NCBI RefSeq assembly: GCF_002284575.1
Contig: NZ_NPKJ01000068.1
Span: forward strand, 186,001-250,000
DNA: 64,000 nt
From: Mesorhizobium temperatum
GTDB lineage: Bacteria > Pseudomonadota > Alphaproteobacteria > Rhizobiales > Rhizobiaceae
Direction of reading: 5' to 3'
Position numbers and translations under genes: made by a program. Below are positions 35,827 to 44,909 of this stretch, one piece after another (within the stretch, counting starts at the first letter, position 1; each line of letters begins with the position of its first letter). The notes beneath the pieces were generated by a model, which saw only the letters and a program-made list of their open reading frames with translations, was not told the origin of the DNA and ran no database searches.

Positions 35827-36384
35827 TTAACCCGCCACCGTCTTGCCGTGCTTGACCAGATTCTGGGCGATCGACAGGCGCAGCAGGTCCGCCAGTTCGC
35901 GCGCCGCGCGGTTTTCGGCGTCGATTTGCGCCCGGTAGGAGGCAAACTCCTGACGAGGCCTGTCGAAGGACGATGCTATCGAGCGCCTGCCGGTCGCGAT
36001 CGTCGTGCCGGTCTTGGCGTCGGTCAGCACATAGTTTGCGGTCAGTGTCACGGTGCCCGCTGTTGGCTCGTCGTCATCGGTCGTGACCTGCACGGTTGCA
36101 GCGGATTCAACAAGTTCGGTAACGCCGAGATCGAGCGAATAGGCGGGCGAAGCCGGCTCGCCCGCACCCTGGCCGAGCGCGAAGATCAGATTGTTGCGAA
36201 CCTGCTGGGCGTAGCGGGTGTTGACCGGCTTGACCGAGATGGACCCGAGTTCGGCGGCAGCCCCGACTTGCGAGCCGGCCGACAGCGGCGCGCTCGAATA
36301 GAGCGGGCGCACCGTGCAGGCCGAAACCAGCGCAACCGAAGCGACCAGGCCATACAGCGCGATACGGCGCAGCAAATGCGTCAC
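35827..36384 (-). CDS. lptE: LPS-assembly lipoprotein LptE
   Basis: Outer-membrane lipoprotein that plugs the LptD barrel for lipopolysaccharide export. The 185-residue product has a lipoprotein signal (RRIALYGLVASVALVSAC), RPLYS right after the lipid-linked Cys, and a beta-rich body (ISVKPVNTRYAQQVRNNLIF, VTLTANYVLTDAKTGTTIAT GRR-like). GTG 36384 with GAGGAAGA seven bases upstream is preferred; ATG 36414 lies inside leuS and would overlap it by 14 bases. leuS-lptE adjacency supports the assignment. Confidence 0.88.
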   Translation of the reverse strand: MTHLLRRIALYGLVASVALVSACTVRPLYSSAPLSAGSQVGAAAELGSISVKPVNTRYAQQVRNNLIFALGQGAGEPASPAYSLDLGVTELVESAATVQVTTDDDEPTAGTVTLTANYVLTDAKTGTTIATGRRSIASSFDRPRQEFASYRAQIDAENRAARELADLLRLSIAQNLVKHGKTVAG

Positions 36385-36400
36385 TTCTATCTTCCTCGGA

Positions 36401-39025
36401 TCAGGCAACGACATTGACGATCCTCTGCGGGACGATGATCACCTTGCGCGGTGCCTTACCTTCGAGCGCTTTCTGCACGAAGTCGAGAGCCAGAACCGCT
36501 TTTTCGACGGCACCTTGGTCCGCGTCGCGGGCAATTGTCAAATCGCCGCGCTTCTTGCCGTTGACCTGGACCGGCAGCACGATCTCGCTGTCGACGACAA
36601 GCGACGGATCATAGACTGGCCAGGGCCGTTCGGCGACCAGAAAGGTGCCGCCGAGCGTCTGCCAGCATTCCTCGGCCAGATGCGGCATCACCGGCGCAAT
36701 CAGATGCACGAGGATGTCGACGGCTTGCCGGCACGCAGCCTTGAGCGCCGGATCGGCCTTGCCTTCAGCCGCCTCGTTGAGCGGCGTGGTAAGCGCATTG
36801 GCGAGCTCGTAGATGCGGGCGATGGCGCGGTTGAAGGCCAGCTTTTCGATATCCTCGCCGACTGATTTCAACGCCTTGTGCGCGGCCTTGGAAACAGTCC
36901 CTGCCTCGCCCTCCTTCGCCGCTGCCGGCTGGACTGCAGCAAGCGATTCGGCAGCCGTCGACACCAGGCGCCAGATACGCTGGATGAAGCGGTGCGCGCC
37001 GGCAGCACCCTCGTCGGTCCATTCGACGTCACGCTCGGGTGGCGAGTCCGACAGCATGAACCAGCGCGCGGTATCGGCGCCGTAGCCGTCGGTAATCTCT
37101 TCCGGGCTCACCGTGTTCTTCTTCGACTTCGACATTTTTTCGAGCGGGCCGATCACCGCCTCTTCGCCGGTCGCGATTTCGTGGGCGCGGCGTTTGCCGT
37201 CGACGTCCTCCAGCCGAACCTCGCTGGGCGCAAGCCAGCGGCCGTTCGAGCCACTGCCGACCCGATAGGTCTCGTGCACCACCATGCCTTGCGTAAACAG
37301 GCCCTTGAATGGCTCGGCCAGATCGACATGTCCGGTCTCGCGCATGGCGCGGGTAAAGAAGCGCGAATAGAGAAGGTGCAAAATGGCGTGCTCGATGCCG
37401 CCTATATACTGGTCGACCGGCAGCCATTCGGTAGCTGCCTTGGGATCGGTCGGGTCGTTCGCCCAGGGCGCGGTAAAGCGCGCGAAATACCAGGACGAAT
37501 CGACGAACGTGTCCATCGTGTCGGTTTCGCGGCGTGCATCCTTGCCGCATTGCGGACATTTGACATGCCGCCATGTCGGATGGCGGTCGAGCGGATTGCC
37601 CGGCCGGTCGAACTCGATATCGTCCGGCAGCCTGACCGGCAGGTCCGCCTTTGGCACCGGCACCACGCCGCAATCCTCGCAATGGATCATCGGGATCGGG
37701 CAGCCCCAGTAGCGCTGGCGCGAAATGCCCCAGTCGCGCAGGCGGAAGTTGACCTTGCGCTCGGCCATCGGCCGATTGCCGATGATCTTTTGTTCCAGCA
37801 GCTTGGCCACCTCGTCGAATGCCTGATCAGGCTTCATGCCGTCGAGGAAGCGCGAATTGATCATCACGCCATCGCCGACATAGGCCTCGTCGATGATCTG
37901 GAAGTTTCCCTGATTCTCGCCTTCCGGCATCACCACCGGAATGACCGGCAGGCCATATCGGTTAGCGAAGTCGAGGTCGCGCTGGTCACCGGACGGGCAG
38001 CCGAAGATGGCGCCGGTGCCGTACTCCATCAGCACGAAATTGGCGACATAGACAGGCAGCGTCCAGTTCGCGTCGAACGGGTGGACGACGCGGATGCCGG
38101 TATCGAAACCCCTCTTCTCGGCTGTCTCCAGTGCCGCCACTGAAGTGCCCATATGGCGAACCTCGTCGATGAACTTGGCCAGCGCCGGATTGCTTTCGGC
38201 CGCCTTCTTCGCCACCGGATGATCAGCTGCGACCGCCATGAAGGAGGCGCCGAAGATGGTGTCGGGCCGCGTCGTGTAGACCTCCAGCTCATCTTCGCCA
38301 TCGACTGGAGTGGCCAGCGGCCAGCGGATCAGCAGGCCTTCCGAACGGCCGATCCAGTTCGCCTGCATCAGCTTCACTTTTTCCGGCCATTCGTCGAGGC
38401 CTTCCAGCGAGTCCAGCAGATCCTGCGCATAGTCGGTGATCTTGAAGAACCACTGCGTCAGCTCGCGCTGTTCGACCAGCGCGCCCGAGCGCCAGCCGCG
38501 TCCGTCGATGACCTGCTCGTTGGCAAGCACGGTCATGTCCTCCGGATCCCAGTTGACCTTGGAGGATTTGCGCGTCACCAGCCCCTTCTCGACAAAATCG
38601 AGGAACAGCATCTGCTGGCGGTGGTAGTAGTCGACATCGCAGGTGGCGAATTCGCGTGCCCAATCGAGCGACAGGCCCATGACCTTGAGCTGCTCGCGCA
38701 TGGCGGCGATGTTCTGATAGGTCCAGTCCTTGGGATGCACCTTGTTCTGCATCGCCGCGTTCTCGGCCGGCATGCCGAAGGCGTCCCAGCCCATCGGGTG
38801 CAGCACGTTGAAACCCTTGGCTCGCTTGTAGCGCGCCACCACGTCGCCCATCGTGTAGTTGCGGGTATGGCCGATATGGATGCGTCCCGAGGGATAGGGG
38901 AACATCTCCAGCACGTAGTATTTCGGACGCGGGTCGTCGTTATCAGCCTCGAACAGCTTCTTGGCGTCCCAGGCCTTCTGCCATTTGGGCTCTGACGCGC
39001 GCGGATTGTATCGTTCGGTTGCCAT
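36401..39025 (-). CDS. leuS: Leucyl-tRNA synthetase
   Basis: Charges tRNA-Leu. The 874-residue product contains the class I signatures: YPSGRIHIGHTRNYTMGDVV (HIGH box) and MSKSKKNTVSPEEI (KMSKS loop), plus the editing domain (VYTTRPDTIFGASFMAVA), zinc-type cysteines (HCEDCGVVPV and KCPQCGKDARRE) and a C-terminal anticodon-binding part ending QRIVNVVA. ATG 39025 is used because family similarity (RYNPRASEPKWQKAWD) begins there; 27 upstream codons are not family-like. lptE follows after about 16 bases. Confidence 0.97.
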   Translation of the reverse strand: MATERYNPRASEPKWQKAWDAKKLFEADNDDPRPKYYVLEMFPYPSGRIHIGHTRNYTMGDVVARYKRAKGFNVLHPMGWDAFGMPAENAAMQNKVHPKDWTYQNIAAMREQLKVMGLSLDWAREFATCDVDYYHRQQMLFLDFVEKGLVTRKSSKVNWDPEDMTVLANEQVIDGRGWRSGALVEQRELTQWFFKITDYAQDLLDSLEGLDEWPEKVKLMQANWIGRSEGLLIRWPLATPVDGEDELEVYTTRPDTIFGASFMAVAADHPVAKKAAESNPALAKFIDEVRHMGTSVAALETAEKRGFDTGIRVVHPFDANWTLPVYVANFVLMEYGTGAIFGCPSGDQRDLDFANRYGLPVIPVVMPEGENQGNFQIIDEAYVGDGVMINSRFLDGMKPDQAFDEVAKLLEQKIIGNRPMAERKVNFRLRDWGISRQRYWGCPIPMIHCEDCGVVPVPKADLPVRLPDDIEFDRPGNPLDRHPTWRHVKCPQCGKDARRETDTMDTFVDSSWYFARFTAPWANDPTDPKAATEWLPVDQYIGGIEHAILHLLYSRFFTRAMRETGHVDLAEPFKGLFTQGMVVHETYRVGSGSNGRWLAPSEVRLEDVDGKRRAHEIATGEEAVIGPLEKMSKSKKNTVSPEEITDGYGADTARWFMLSDSPPERDVEWTDEGAAGAHRFIQRIWRLVSTAAESLAAVQPAAAKEGEAGTVSKAAHKALKSVGEDIEKLAFNRAIARIYELANALTTPLNEAAEGKADPALKAACRQAVDILVHLIAPVMPHLAEECWQTLGGTFLVAERPWPVYDPSLVVDSEIVLPVQVNGKKRGDLTIARDADQGAVEKAVLALDFVQKALEGKAPRKVIIVPQRIVNVVA

Positions 39026-39170
39026 CGGGTGTTTTTCACTTAAAAGCATGCGCGAACAGCCGGACATGCCCGGCGGCTCAGGAAATGTCGTCGCGGTGTT
39101 CACCATGGATTGCCGGACCCGTCAACTGCGACGCCCCGGCCAGGACAAAAACCAGAGTCAGGATATAGGC

Positions 39171-39851
39171 ATGGCGAGCGCCGTCGAACAGTTTTTCACG
39201 GTCAAGGCTAAGATCGCCGCCGCCGAGCGCGAGGCGGGACGGAAAGCCGGCGCGGTGACGCTGGTCGCGGTCTCGAAGACCTTCGACGCCGCCGATATCC
39301 GCCCGGTCATTGACGCCGGCCAGCGCGTCTTCGGCGAGAACCGCGTCCAGGAAGCACAAGCCAAATGGCCGACGCTGAAAGAGGACTTCCCCGACATCGA
39401 GCTGCACCTGATCGGTCCCCTGCAATCGAACAAGGCGAAGGAAGCGGTCGCGCTGTTCGACGTCATCGAGACGGTCGATCGCGAGAAGATCGCGGCCGAA
39501 CTCGCCAAGGAAATCGCCAGACAAGGCCAGTCACCAAAACTCTACGTTCAGGTTAACACCGGCTCGGAACCGCAAAAGGCCGGCATCGAACCGCGCGAGG
39601 CCGTCGCCTTCGTCACCCGCTGCCGTTCGGTTCACGGCCTCGCCATCGAAGGTCTGATGTGCATTCCGCCGGTCGACGAGAATCCCGGTCCGCATTTCGC
39701 GCTGCTGGAAAAGCTCAGGACGGAGGCCGGCGTCGAAAAGCTCTCGATGGGCATGTCCGGCGATTACGAGACGGCGATCGCCTTCGGCGCAACCGGTGTC
39801 AGGGTCGGCTCGGCGATCTTCGGCAGCAGGGACTACGCGACCGCGTCATAG
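39171..39851 (+). CDS. YggS-family pyridoxal phosphate-binding protein
   Basis: PLP homeostasis protein (PLPBP), single TIM-barrel domain without known catalysis. The 226-residue product has VTLVAVSKTFDAADIRPVID (PLP lysine in AVSK), FGENRVQEAQAKW, ELHLIGPLQSNKAKEAV, VNTGSEPQKAGI and LSMGMSGDYETAIAFGATGV RVGSAIFG-like at the C terminus. ATG 39171 is chosen at the start of similarity. Divergent from leuS, with about 145 bases between them. Confidence 0.94.
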   Translation: MASAVEQFFTVKAKIAAAEREAGRKAGAVTLVAVSKTFDAADIRPVIDAGQRVFGENRVQEAQAKWPTLKEDFPDIELHLIGPLQSNKAKEAVALFDVIETVDREKIAAELAKEIARQGQSPKLYVQVNTGSEPQKAGIEPREAVAFVTRCRSVHGLAIEGLMCIPPVDENPGPHFALLEKLRTEAGVEKLSMGMSGDYETAIAFGATGVRVGSAIFGSRDYATAS

Positions 39852-39974
39852 CACCCGCATTGCGAGGCCGGCACCGGCTTTCTGCTAGCCGAAATTCGAT
39901 GCACCAGAGGACTTGAAACGAAACGTTCCGTTCCTATTTGCCAGATGTCACCACCAAATTTCTGGAGCCGCACC

Positions 39975-41024
39975 ATGCGCTATAATCAACTTGGAAACAC
40001 GGGGATGTTCGTCTCCGAACTTTGCCTCGGCACCATGACCTTCGGCGCCGCCGGCGAAAAAGCCCAATGGGGCCTGATCGCCAGCCTTGACCAGAAGGGC
40101 GTCGACGAGATCGTCGCCCGCTCGCTCGCCGCCGGCGTCAATTTCTTCGACACGGCCGATGTCTATTCCTTCGGCGCATCGGAACGGCTTCTCGGCCAGT
40201 CGCTGCGGAACCTCGGCGTCAACCGGCAGGACGTGATCATCGCCACCAAGGTCTATGGCGCCATGGGCGACGGCCCCAACCAGCGCGGTTCCTCGCGCGG
40301 CCACATCATGGATGCGGTCGAGGGCAGTCTCGAGCGGCTGCAGCTCGACCATATCGATCTCTATCAGCTTCACGGCACCGACACGGTGACGCCGATTGAT
40401 GAGACACTCAGGGCGCTCGACGATCTGGTTGCCAGCGGCAAGGTCCGCTATATCGGCGTTTCGAACTGGGCGGCCTGGCGCATCGCCAAGGCGCTCGGCA
40501 TCGCCGAACGCAAGGGCTTCGCCCGTTTTGAGACGGTCCAGTCCTACTATTCGATCGCCGGCCGTGATCTGGAGCGCGAGATCGTTCCGCTGCTCAACGA
40601 GGAGAAGCTTGGGCTGATGGTCTGGTCGCCGATGGCGGGCGGTCTGCTCTCCGGCAAATACGGACCCGGCGCGCCCGGCAATGGCGAGGGCCGTCGCGCC
40701 AGCTTCAATTTCCCGCCGGTCAATGAAGACCGCGCCTGGGCTGCCGTTGCCGTCATGCGCGAGATCGCCGCCAAGCACGGCGTCAGCGTCGCCTCGGTGG
40801 CACTTGGCTATGTCTTGGCAAAACCCTTCGTGATGAGCGTGATCATCGGCGCCAGCCGCATGGAGCAGCTCGAACAGAACCTCGCCGCCACCGAGTTGAA
40901 GCTCGACACCGACGATCTTGCTCGTCTCGACGAGGTCAGCGCGCTGCCGGCCGAATATCCGGGCTGGATGCTCGAGCGTCAGGCGGCCGGCCGGCGGCCG
41001 GCGCCCTTTGCGCCGAAAAAGTAA
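39975..41024 (+). CDS. Aldo/keto reductase
   Basis: NADPH-dependent carbonyl reductase of the AKR superfamily. The 349-residue product has the catalytic set in context: FFDTADVYSFGASERLLGQS (Asp, Tyr), VIIATKVYG (Lys) and DLYQLHGTDTVTP (His), plus WSPMAGGLLSGKYGPG and VIIGASRMEQLEQNLAA (cofactor binding). ATG 39975 directly precedes RYNQLGNTGMFVSELCLGTM. A second, diverged AKR gene lies 2.3 kb downstream on the other side of a LysR/MFS pair. Substrate unknown. Confidence 0.92.
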   Translation: MRYNQLGNTGMFVSELCLGTMTFGAAGEKAQWGLIASLDQKGVDEIVARSLAAGVNFFDTADVYSFGASERLLGQSLRNLGVNRQDVIIATKVYGAMGDGPNQRGSSRGHIMDAVEGSLERLQLDHIDLYQLHGTDTVTPIDETLRALDDLVASGKVRYIGVSNWAAWRIAKALGIAERKGFARFETVQSYYSIAGRDLEREIVPLLNEEKLGLMVWSPMAGGLLSGKYGPGAPGNGEGRRASFNFPPVNEDRAWAAVAVMREIAAKHGVSVASVALGYVLAKPFVMSVIIGASRMEQLEQNLAATELKLDTDDLARLDEVSALPAEYPGWMLERQAAGRRPAPFAPKK

Positions 41025-41045
41025 TTCAATCTCATCTTCGATTTT

Positions 41046-41075
41046 CGGGAGCCGGCCGGCTCCCGATCTTCTTTA
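41046..41075 (+). terminator. Terminator after aldo/keto reductase
   Basis: Perfect 20-base palindrome CGGGAGCCGGCCGGCTCCCG (41046-41065) followed by ATCTTCTTT. It separates the reductase gene from the convergent LysR gene and could act in both directions. Confidence 0.8.
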
Positions 41076-41078
41076 GGC

Positions 41079-41987
41079 TCAGGTCAGCCGGACCGTCTCG
41101 ACCAGAAAATCGAGAAAGGCCCGCACCCGCGCCGGCAAATGCTTGCCCTGCCCGACATAGACGGCGTGGGTAAGCTCCTCGTCGCCGGGGTTAAAATCCT
41201 CCAGAAGCGGCACCAGCCGCCCGGCGGCGATGTCGGGTTCCACATGCCAGCGCGCCAGCCGGGCGATGCCAGTCCCGGAGAGCGCCATCAGCCGCATCGC
41301 CTCACCGTCGCTGACCAGCGCATTTCCGGTGATCGGGACGACAACGGCCTCGCCGGCCGCGTCGACGAAAGGCCAGCCGTCGATGTGCCGCACGAAGCAG
41401 AAACCCATCCGGTTGTGACGATCGAGATCGGCCGGCGTTCGGGGCATGCCATGCGTCCCGAGGTAGGATGGCGCGGCAACGACGACCACACGGCTCTGCC
41501 CGAGCTTGCGCGCCACCAAACGTGATTCGCCGAGCGGCCCGGCGCGGATGGCGACATCGGCGCGCTCCTCCATCAGGTCGATGACGTGATCGGTCAAAAC
41601 CAGATCGATGGTGATTTCCGGATAGCGTTCGAGGAACCGCGGCAAAAGCGGGATCAGCCGGTGCTGCCCGAACGGCACGTAGCTGTTGACGCGCAGCCGC
41701 CCACGCGGCGCGGCACCGGCCGCCGCCTCGCGCTCCGCTGCCGTCATGTCGGCCAGGATGCGCACGCCGCTGTCGAAGAAGGCCGCGCCTTCTGGAGTCA
41801 ATTGGAGCTTGCGGGTCGAACGGCTGATCAGCCGCGCGCCAAGACGGGCCTCCAGCCGCGCGATCAGCTTGCTCACCGCCGACGGCGTCATCCGCAGCGC
41901 GCGTGCGGCGGCCGAAAAGCTGCCCGCCTCAACGACGCGGACAAACACTTCGATCTCGCCGGAGCGGTTGATATCGGGTCTCGCCAT
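41079..41987 (-). CDS. LysR-family transcriptional regulator
   Basis: A 302-residue LysR regulator: IEVFVRVVEAGSFSAAARAL and RMTPSAVSKLIARLEARLGA form the winged helix, followed by an effector-binding domain (LRVNSYVPFGQHRLIPLLPR, DLMEERADVAIRAGPLGESR). It belongs to the common CrgA/DsdC-like branch near quinone or aldehyde responsive regulators, but the ligand is unknown. ATG 41987 is chosen at the start of similarity. It diverges from the MFS gene, with a LysR-type palindrome at 41990-42004 directly in front of its start codon, implying autoregulation and control of the transporter. Confidence 0.92.
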   Translation of the reverse strand: MARPDINRSGEIEVFVRVVEAGSFSAAARALRMTPSAVSKLIARLEARLGARLISRSTRKLQLTPEGAAFFDSGVRILADMTAAEREAAAGAAPRGRLRVNSYVPFGQHRLIPLLPRFLERYPEITIDLVLTDHVIDLMEERADVAIRAGPLGESRLVARKLGQSRVVVVAAPSYLGTHGMPRTPADLDRHNRMGFCFVRHIDGWPFVDAAGEAVVVPITGNALVSDGEAMRLMALSGTGIARLARWHVEPDIAAGRLVPLLEDFNPGDEELTHAVYVGQGKHLPARVRAFLDFLVETVRLT

Positions 41988-41989
41988 TC

Positions 41990-42004
41990 GTGAATCTATT
42001 TCAC
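41990..42004. promoter_or_regulatory. LysR-type operator between lysR and MFS gene
   Basis: GTGAA (41990-41994) and TTCAC (42000-42004) are perfect inverted halves around TCTAT, giving the T-N11-A LysR box. The site lies 2 bases upstream of the lysR ATG and about 120 bases upstream of the MFS start. Confidence 0.6.
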
Positions 42005-42125
42005 AGACAATGTGCCCTGCGCAAGGCTGGTTCACAGCACGCCGCGACACGATCTTCCGGGACGGGGCGCGGGAGGACACGGCGTCCCGTCTTCAACACT
42101 GGCTGTCATCGAAGTGGGAACCGCC

Positions 42126-43307
42126 ATGCCTCTTGCTCTTTACGCCCTCGCCGCCGGTGCCTTCGGCATCGGTGTCACCGAATTCGTCATCATGGGCCTG
42201 CTGCTCGACGTCAGCACCGATCTCGGAGTCTCGATCTCGGCCGCCGGCCAGTTGATCTCGGGCTATGCGCTCGGCGTCGTCATCGGCGCGCCGCTGTTGA
42301 CGATCGCCACCGGCCGCTGGCCGCGCAAGACGGTGCTTCTGGCGCTGATGGCGATCTTCACGCTGGGCAACCTCGCCTGTGCGCTGGCCCCCGACTACTG
42401 GACGCTGATGGCTGCCCGCGTGCTCACCGCCTTTGCCCACGGCACGTTCTTCGGCGTTGGTTCGGTCGTGGCGACCGGGCTGGTGGCGCCCAACAAGAAG
42501 GCTTCGGCGATCGCCCTGATGTTCACTGGCCTGACCATCGCAAACATCCTCGGCGTGCCGTTCGGCACCTGGCTCGGCCAGGCCTTCGGCTGGCGCGCGA
42601 CCTTCTGGGCGGTAACCCTGGTCGGCATCGTCGCCTTCGCCATCATTCTCCTGCTGGTGCCGCGCAGCCAGGCGGCGCTGGAAAAGAGCGACCTGCGCGG
42701 CGATCTCGCCGTGCTCGGCCGCGCACCGGTTCTGCTCGGCTTCGCCACCACCGTGCTTGGCTATGCCGGCGTCTTCGCCGTCTTCACCTACATCGCCCCC
42801 CTGCTGACCGAGATCACCGGTTTTGGGGAAGCAGCCGTATCGCCGATCCTGCTGGTCTTCGGCGGCGGCCTCATCGCCGGCAATCTCGCCGGCGGCAAGT
42901 TCGCCGACCGCTGGCTGGTGCCTTCGGTTCTCGGCAGTCTCGTTGTGCTGGCGCTGGTGCTCGGCACGATGACCTTTGCCCTGCACAACCAGACGATGGC
43001 CGTCATCTATGTCGGCCTGCTCGGCGCCGCCGCCTTCGCCACCGTGGCACCGCTGCAGATGTGGGTGCTGGAAAAGGCTGAAGGCGCCGGACAGAGCCTC
43101 GCCTCGTCCTTCAACATCGCCGCCTTCAATCTCGGCAACGCCGCCGGCGCGTGGCTCGGCGGCGTGGCCATAGCCCATGGCCCCGGCCTCGGCGCCGTCA
43201 CTTGGGTCGCCGCCCTGCTGCCGCTCTCGGCACTGGGAGTGGCAGGATTAGCGCTGCGCCTCGACCGCAGTTCGGTGCTCGGCACACCGGCATCCGTCCG
43301 GTCGTGA
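42126..43307 (+). CDS. MFS efflux transporter (AraJ/DHA1 type)
   Basis: A 393-residue inner-membrane transporter with 12 predicted spans. Signatures: GAFGIGVTEFVIMGLLLDVS, GYALGVVIGAPLLTIATGRW PRK (loop 2-3 motif A region), RVLTAFAHGTFFGVGSVVAT and MFTGLTIANILGVPFGTWLG. This is the AraJ/YdhP/NepI-like branch of drug:H+ antiporters; the cargo is unknown. ATG 42126 precedes the first span. Probably induced by the divergent LysR protein. Confidence 0.9.
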   Translation: MPLALYALAAGAFGIGVTEFVIMGLLLDVSTDLGVSISAAGQLISGYALGVVIGAPLLTIATGRWPRKTVLLALMAIFTLGNLACALAPDYWTLMAARVLTAFAHGTFFGVGSVVATGLVAPNKKASAIALMFTGLTIANILGVPFGTWLGQAFGWRATFWAVTLVGIVAFAIILLLVPRSQAALEKSDLRGDLAVLGRAPVLLGFATTVLGYAGVFAVFTYIAPLLTEITGFGEAAVSPILLVFGGGLIAGNLAGGKFADRWLVPSVLGSLVVLALVLGTMTFALHNQTMAVIYVGLLGAAAFATVAPLQMWVLEKAEGAGQSLASSFNIAAFNLGNAAGAWLGGVAIAHGPGLGAVTWVAALLPLSALGVAGLALRLDRSSVLGTPASVRS

Positions 43308-43353
43308 CGATCCCAAACAAATCCAACCACCCTTCGATACAAGGAGCAAAACC

Positions 43354-44388
43354 ATGGATTATCGACGTCTTGGCGCCTCGGGCCTGAAGGTCCCGGCGCT
43401 CTCGTTCGGCGCTGGAACCTTCGGCGGTTCGGGGCCGCTGTTCGGCGCCTGGGGCAATAGCGATGCGACGGAAGCGCGGCGGCTGGTCGACATCTGCCTA
43501 GAGGCCGGCGTCAATCTATTCGACACCGCCGACGTCTATTCGAACGGCGCTTCCGAAGAAGTGCTTGGTGCGGCCATCAAGGGCCGCCGCGATGCCGTGC
43601 TGATCTCGACCAAGACCTCGCTGCCGATGGGCGACGGTCCCAACGATGCCGGCTCCTCCCGTTCGCGCCTCATCAAGGCCGTCGAGGACGCGCTGAAGCG
43701 TCTCGGCACCGAATACATTGATCTGCTGCAACTGCACGCTTTCGACGCCGGAACGCCGATCGAGGAGGTGCTGTCGACGCTGGACAGTCTCGTGCGTGCC
43801 GGCAAGCTGCGCTATATCGGCGTTTCCAACTTTTCCGGCTGGCAAGTGATGAAATCGCTCGGCCTGGCGGACAGGTACGGCTATCCGCGCTACGTCGCCC
43901 ACCAGGTCTATTATTCGCTGGTCGGGCGCGACTATGAATGGGAACTGATGCCGCTCGGCCTCGACCAGGGCGTTGGCGCGCTGGTGTGGAGCCCGCTCGG
44001 CTGGGGCCGCCTGACCGGCAAGATCCGCCGCGGCGACCCACTGCCCGAAAAAAGCCGGTTGCACGACACTGCAAGGTTCGGGCCACCGGTCGAGGACGAG
44101 CAGCTCTACAGGGTTGTCGATGCGCTCGACACTGTCGCCAAGGAAATCGGCAAGACCGTGCCGCAGATCGCCATCAACTGGTTGCTGCAGCGGCCGACCG
44201 TCGCCTCCGTCATTGTCGGCGCTCGCAACGAGGAGCAGCTGCGCCAGAACCTAGGCGCCGTCGGTTGGTCATTGACATCAGACCAGATAAAGAAGCTCGA
44301 CGCGGCAAGCGCGGTCACCGCACCCTATCCGTATTTCCCCTATCGCCGGCAGGAGGGTTTTGCCCGGCTGAGCCCGCCCGCGGTTTAA
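43354..44388 (+). CDS. Aldo/keto reductase (voltage-gated K+ channel beta-like group)
   Basis: A 344-residue AKR protein starting MDYRRLGASGLKVPALSFGA. Catalytic context: NLFDTADVYSNGASEEVLGA (Asp, Tyr), LISTKTSLPMGDGPNDAGSS (Lys) and DLLQLHAFDAGTPIEEV (His), with VIVGARNEEQLRQNLGAVGW for cofactor binding. The ATG has CAAGGAG upstream, 47 bases after the MFS stop, so it is probably co-transcribed with the transporter and is a candidate co-regulated detoxification enzyme. Confidence 0.92.
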   Translation: MDYRRLGASGLKVPALSFGAGTFGGSGPLFGAWGNSDATEARRLVDICLEAGVNLFDTADVYSNGASEEVLGAAIKGRRDAVLISTKTSLPMGDGPNDAGSSRSRLIKAVEDALKRLGTEYIDLLQLHAFDAGTPIEEVLSTLDSLVRAGKLRYIGVSNFSGWQVMKSLGLADRYGYPRYVAHQVYYSLVGRDYEWELMPLGLDQGVGALVWSPLGWGRLTGKIRRGDPLPEKSRLHDTARFGPPVEDEQLYRVVDALDTVAKEIGKTVPQIAINWLLQRPTVASVIVGARNEEQLRQNLGAVGWSLTSDQIKKLDAASAVTAPYPYFPYRRQEGFARLSPPAV

Positions 44389-44417
44389 TTGCGCGCGGGC
44401 CGACAGGCCGCGGGACA

Positions 44418-44578
44418 GCGCCCCCTCTGTCCTGCCGGACATCTCCCCCACGAGGGGGGAGATTGGATGTTGCAACGGCTTTCGCCAGATCTCCAACGTT
44501 GTGAAAGAATGGCACGGTCAGCGAAGCTGCCGATCTCCCCCCTTGTGGGGGAGATGTCCGGCAGGACAGAGGGGGCGC
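44418..44578. repeat. Inverted pair of about 49-bp palindromic repeats (RIME-like)
   Basis: Copy A (44418-44465) and copy B (about 44530-44578) are reverse complements with two mismatches over roughly 48 bases. Each copy also holds its own palindrome (ATCTCCCCC...GGGGGAGAT), and 64 bases of unique sequence lie between the copies. The CCTCTGTCCTGCCGGACATC unit is a repeat I associate with Mesorhizobium intergenic regions, similar in concept to rhizobial RIME elements. It follows the reductase stop by 30 bases. Confidence 0.85.
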
Positions 44579-44636
44579 CGTAAAGCGCCGACCTCAGCAG
44601 CCAATACGATTGCAAGCTAACGTCCTGCGCCGTTGC

Positions 44637-44909
44637 CTAATGCAGCACGAACTCGCCGTCCACCTTGTGCCATTCGTTAGGCGCGATAAGCTTCTGGTGC
44701 GTATAGCTCACCGAATGCAGCGGGCCATCGAGCTTGGTCTGCCAGAACTCGATGAACCGGATCAGCACCGGAAATTTCGGAGCGATGTCGTAGTCCTGCC
44801 AGATAAAGCTCTGCAGCAGATGCGGATGATCGGGAAAATGATAAAGAATCTTGGCCGTCGTCAAGCCGTAGCCCTTGAGCATCAGGTCCATTTCGGAATG
44901 GTCGCGCAT
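44637..44909 (-). CDS. usg: Usg family protein
   Basis: A 90-residue alphaproteobacterial protein of unknown function, named from a gene near trpF in Caulobacter. The sequence LMLKGYGLTTAKILYHFPDH and LLQSFIWQDYDIAPKFPVLI is the family core; no membrane segment. ATG 44909 has an upstream GAGGAAAGGAG-like run on that strand. It faces away from acsA, sharing a 305-base divergent intergenic region. Confidence 0.88.
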   Translation of the reverse strand: MRDHSEMDLMLKGYGLTTAKILYHFPDHPHLLQSFIWQDYDIAPKFPVLIRFIEFWQTKLDGPLHSVSYTHQKLIAPNEWHKVDGEFVLH

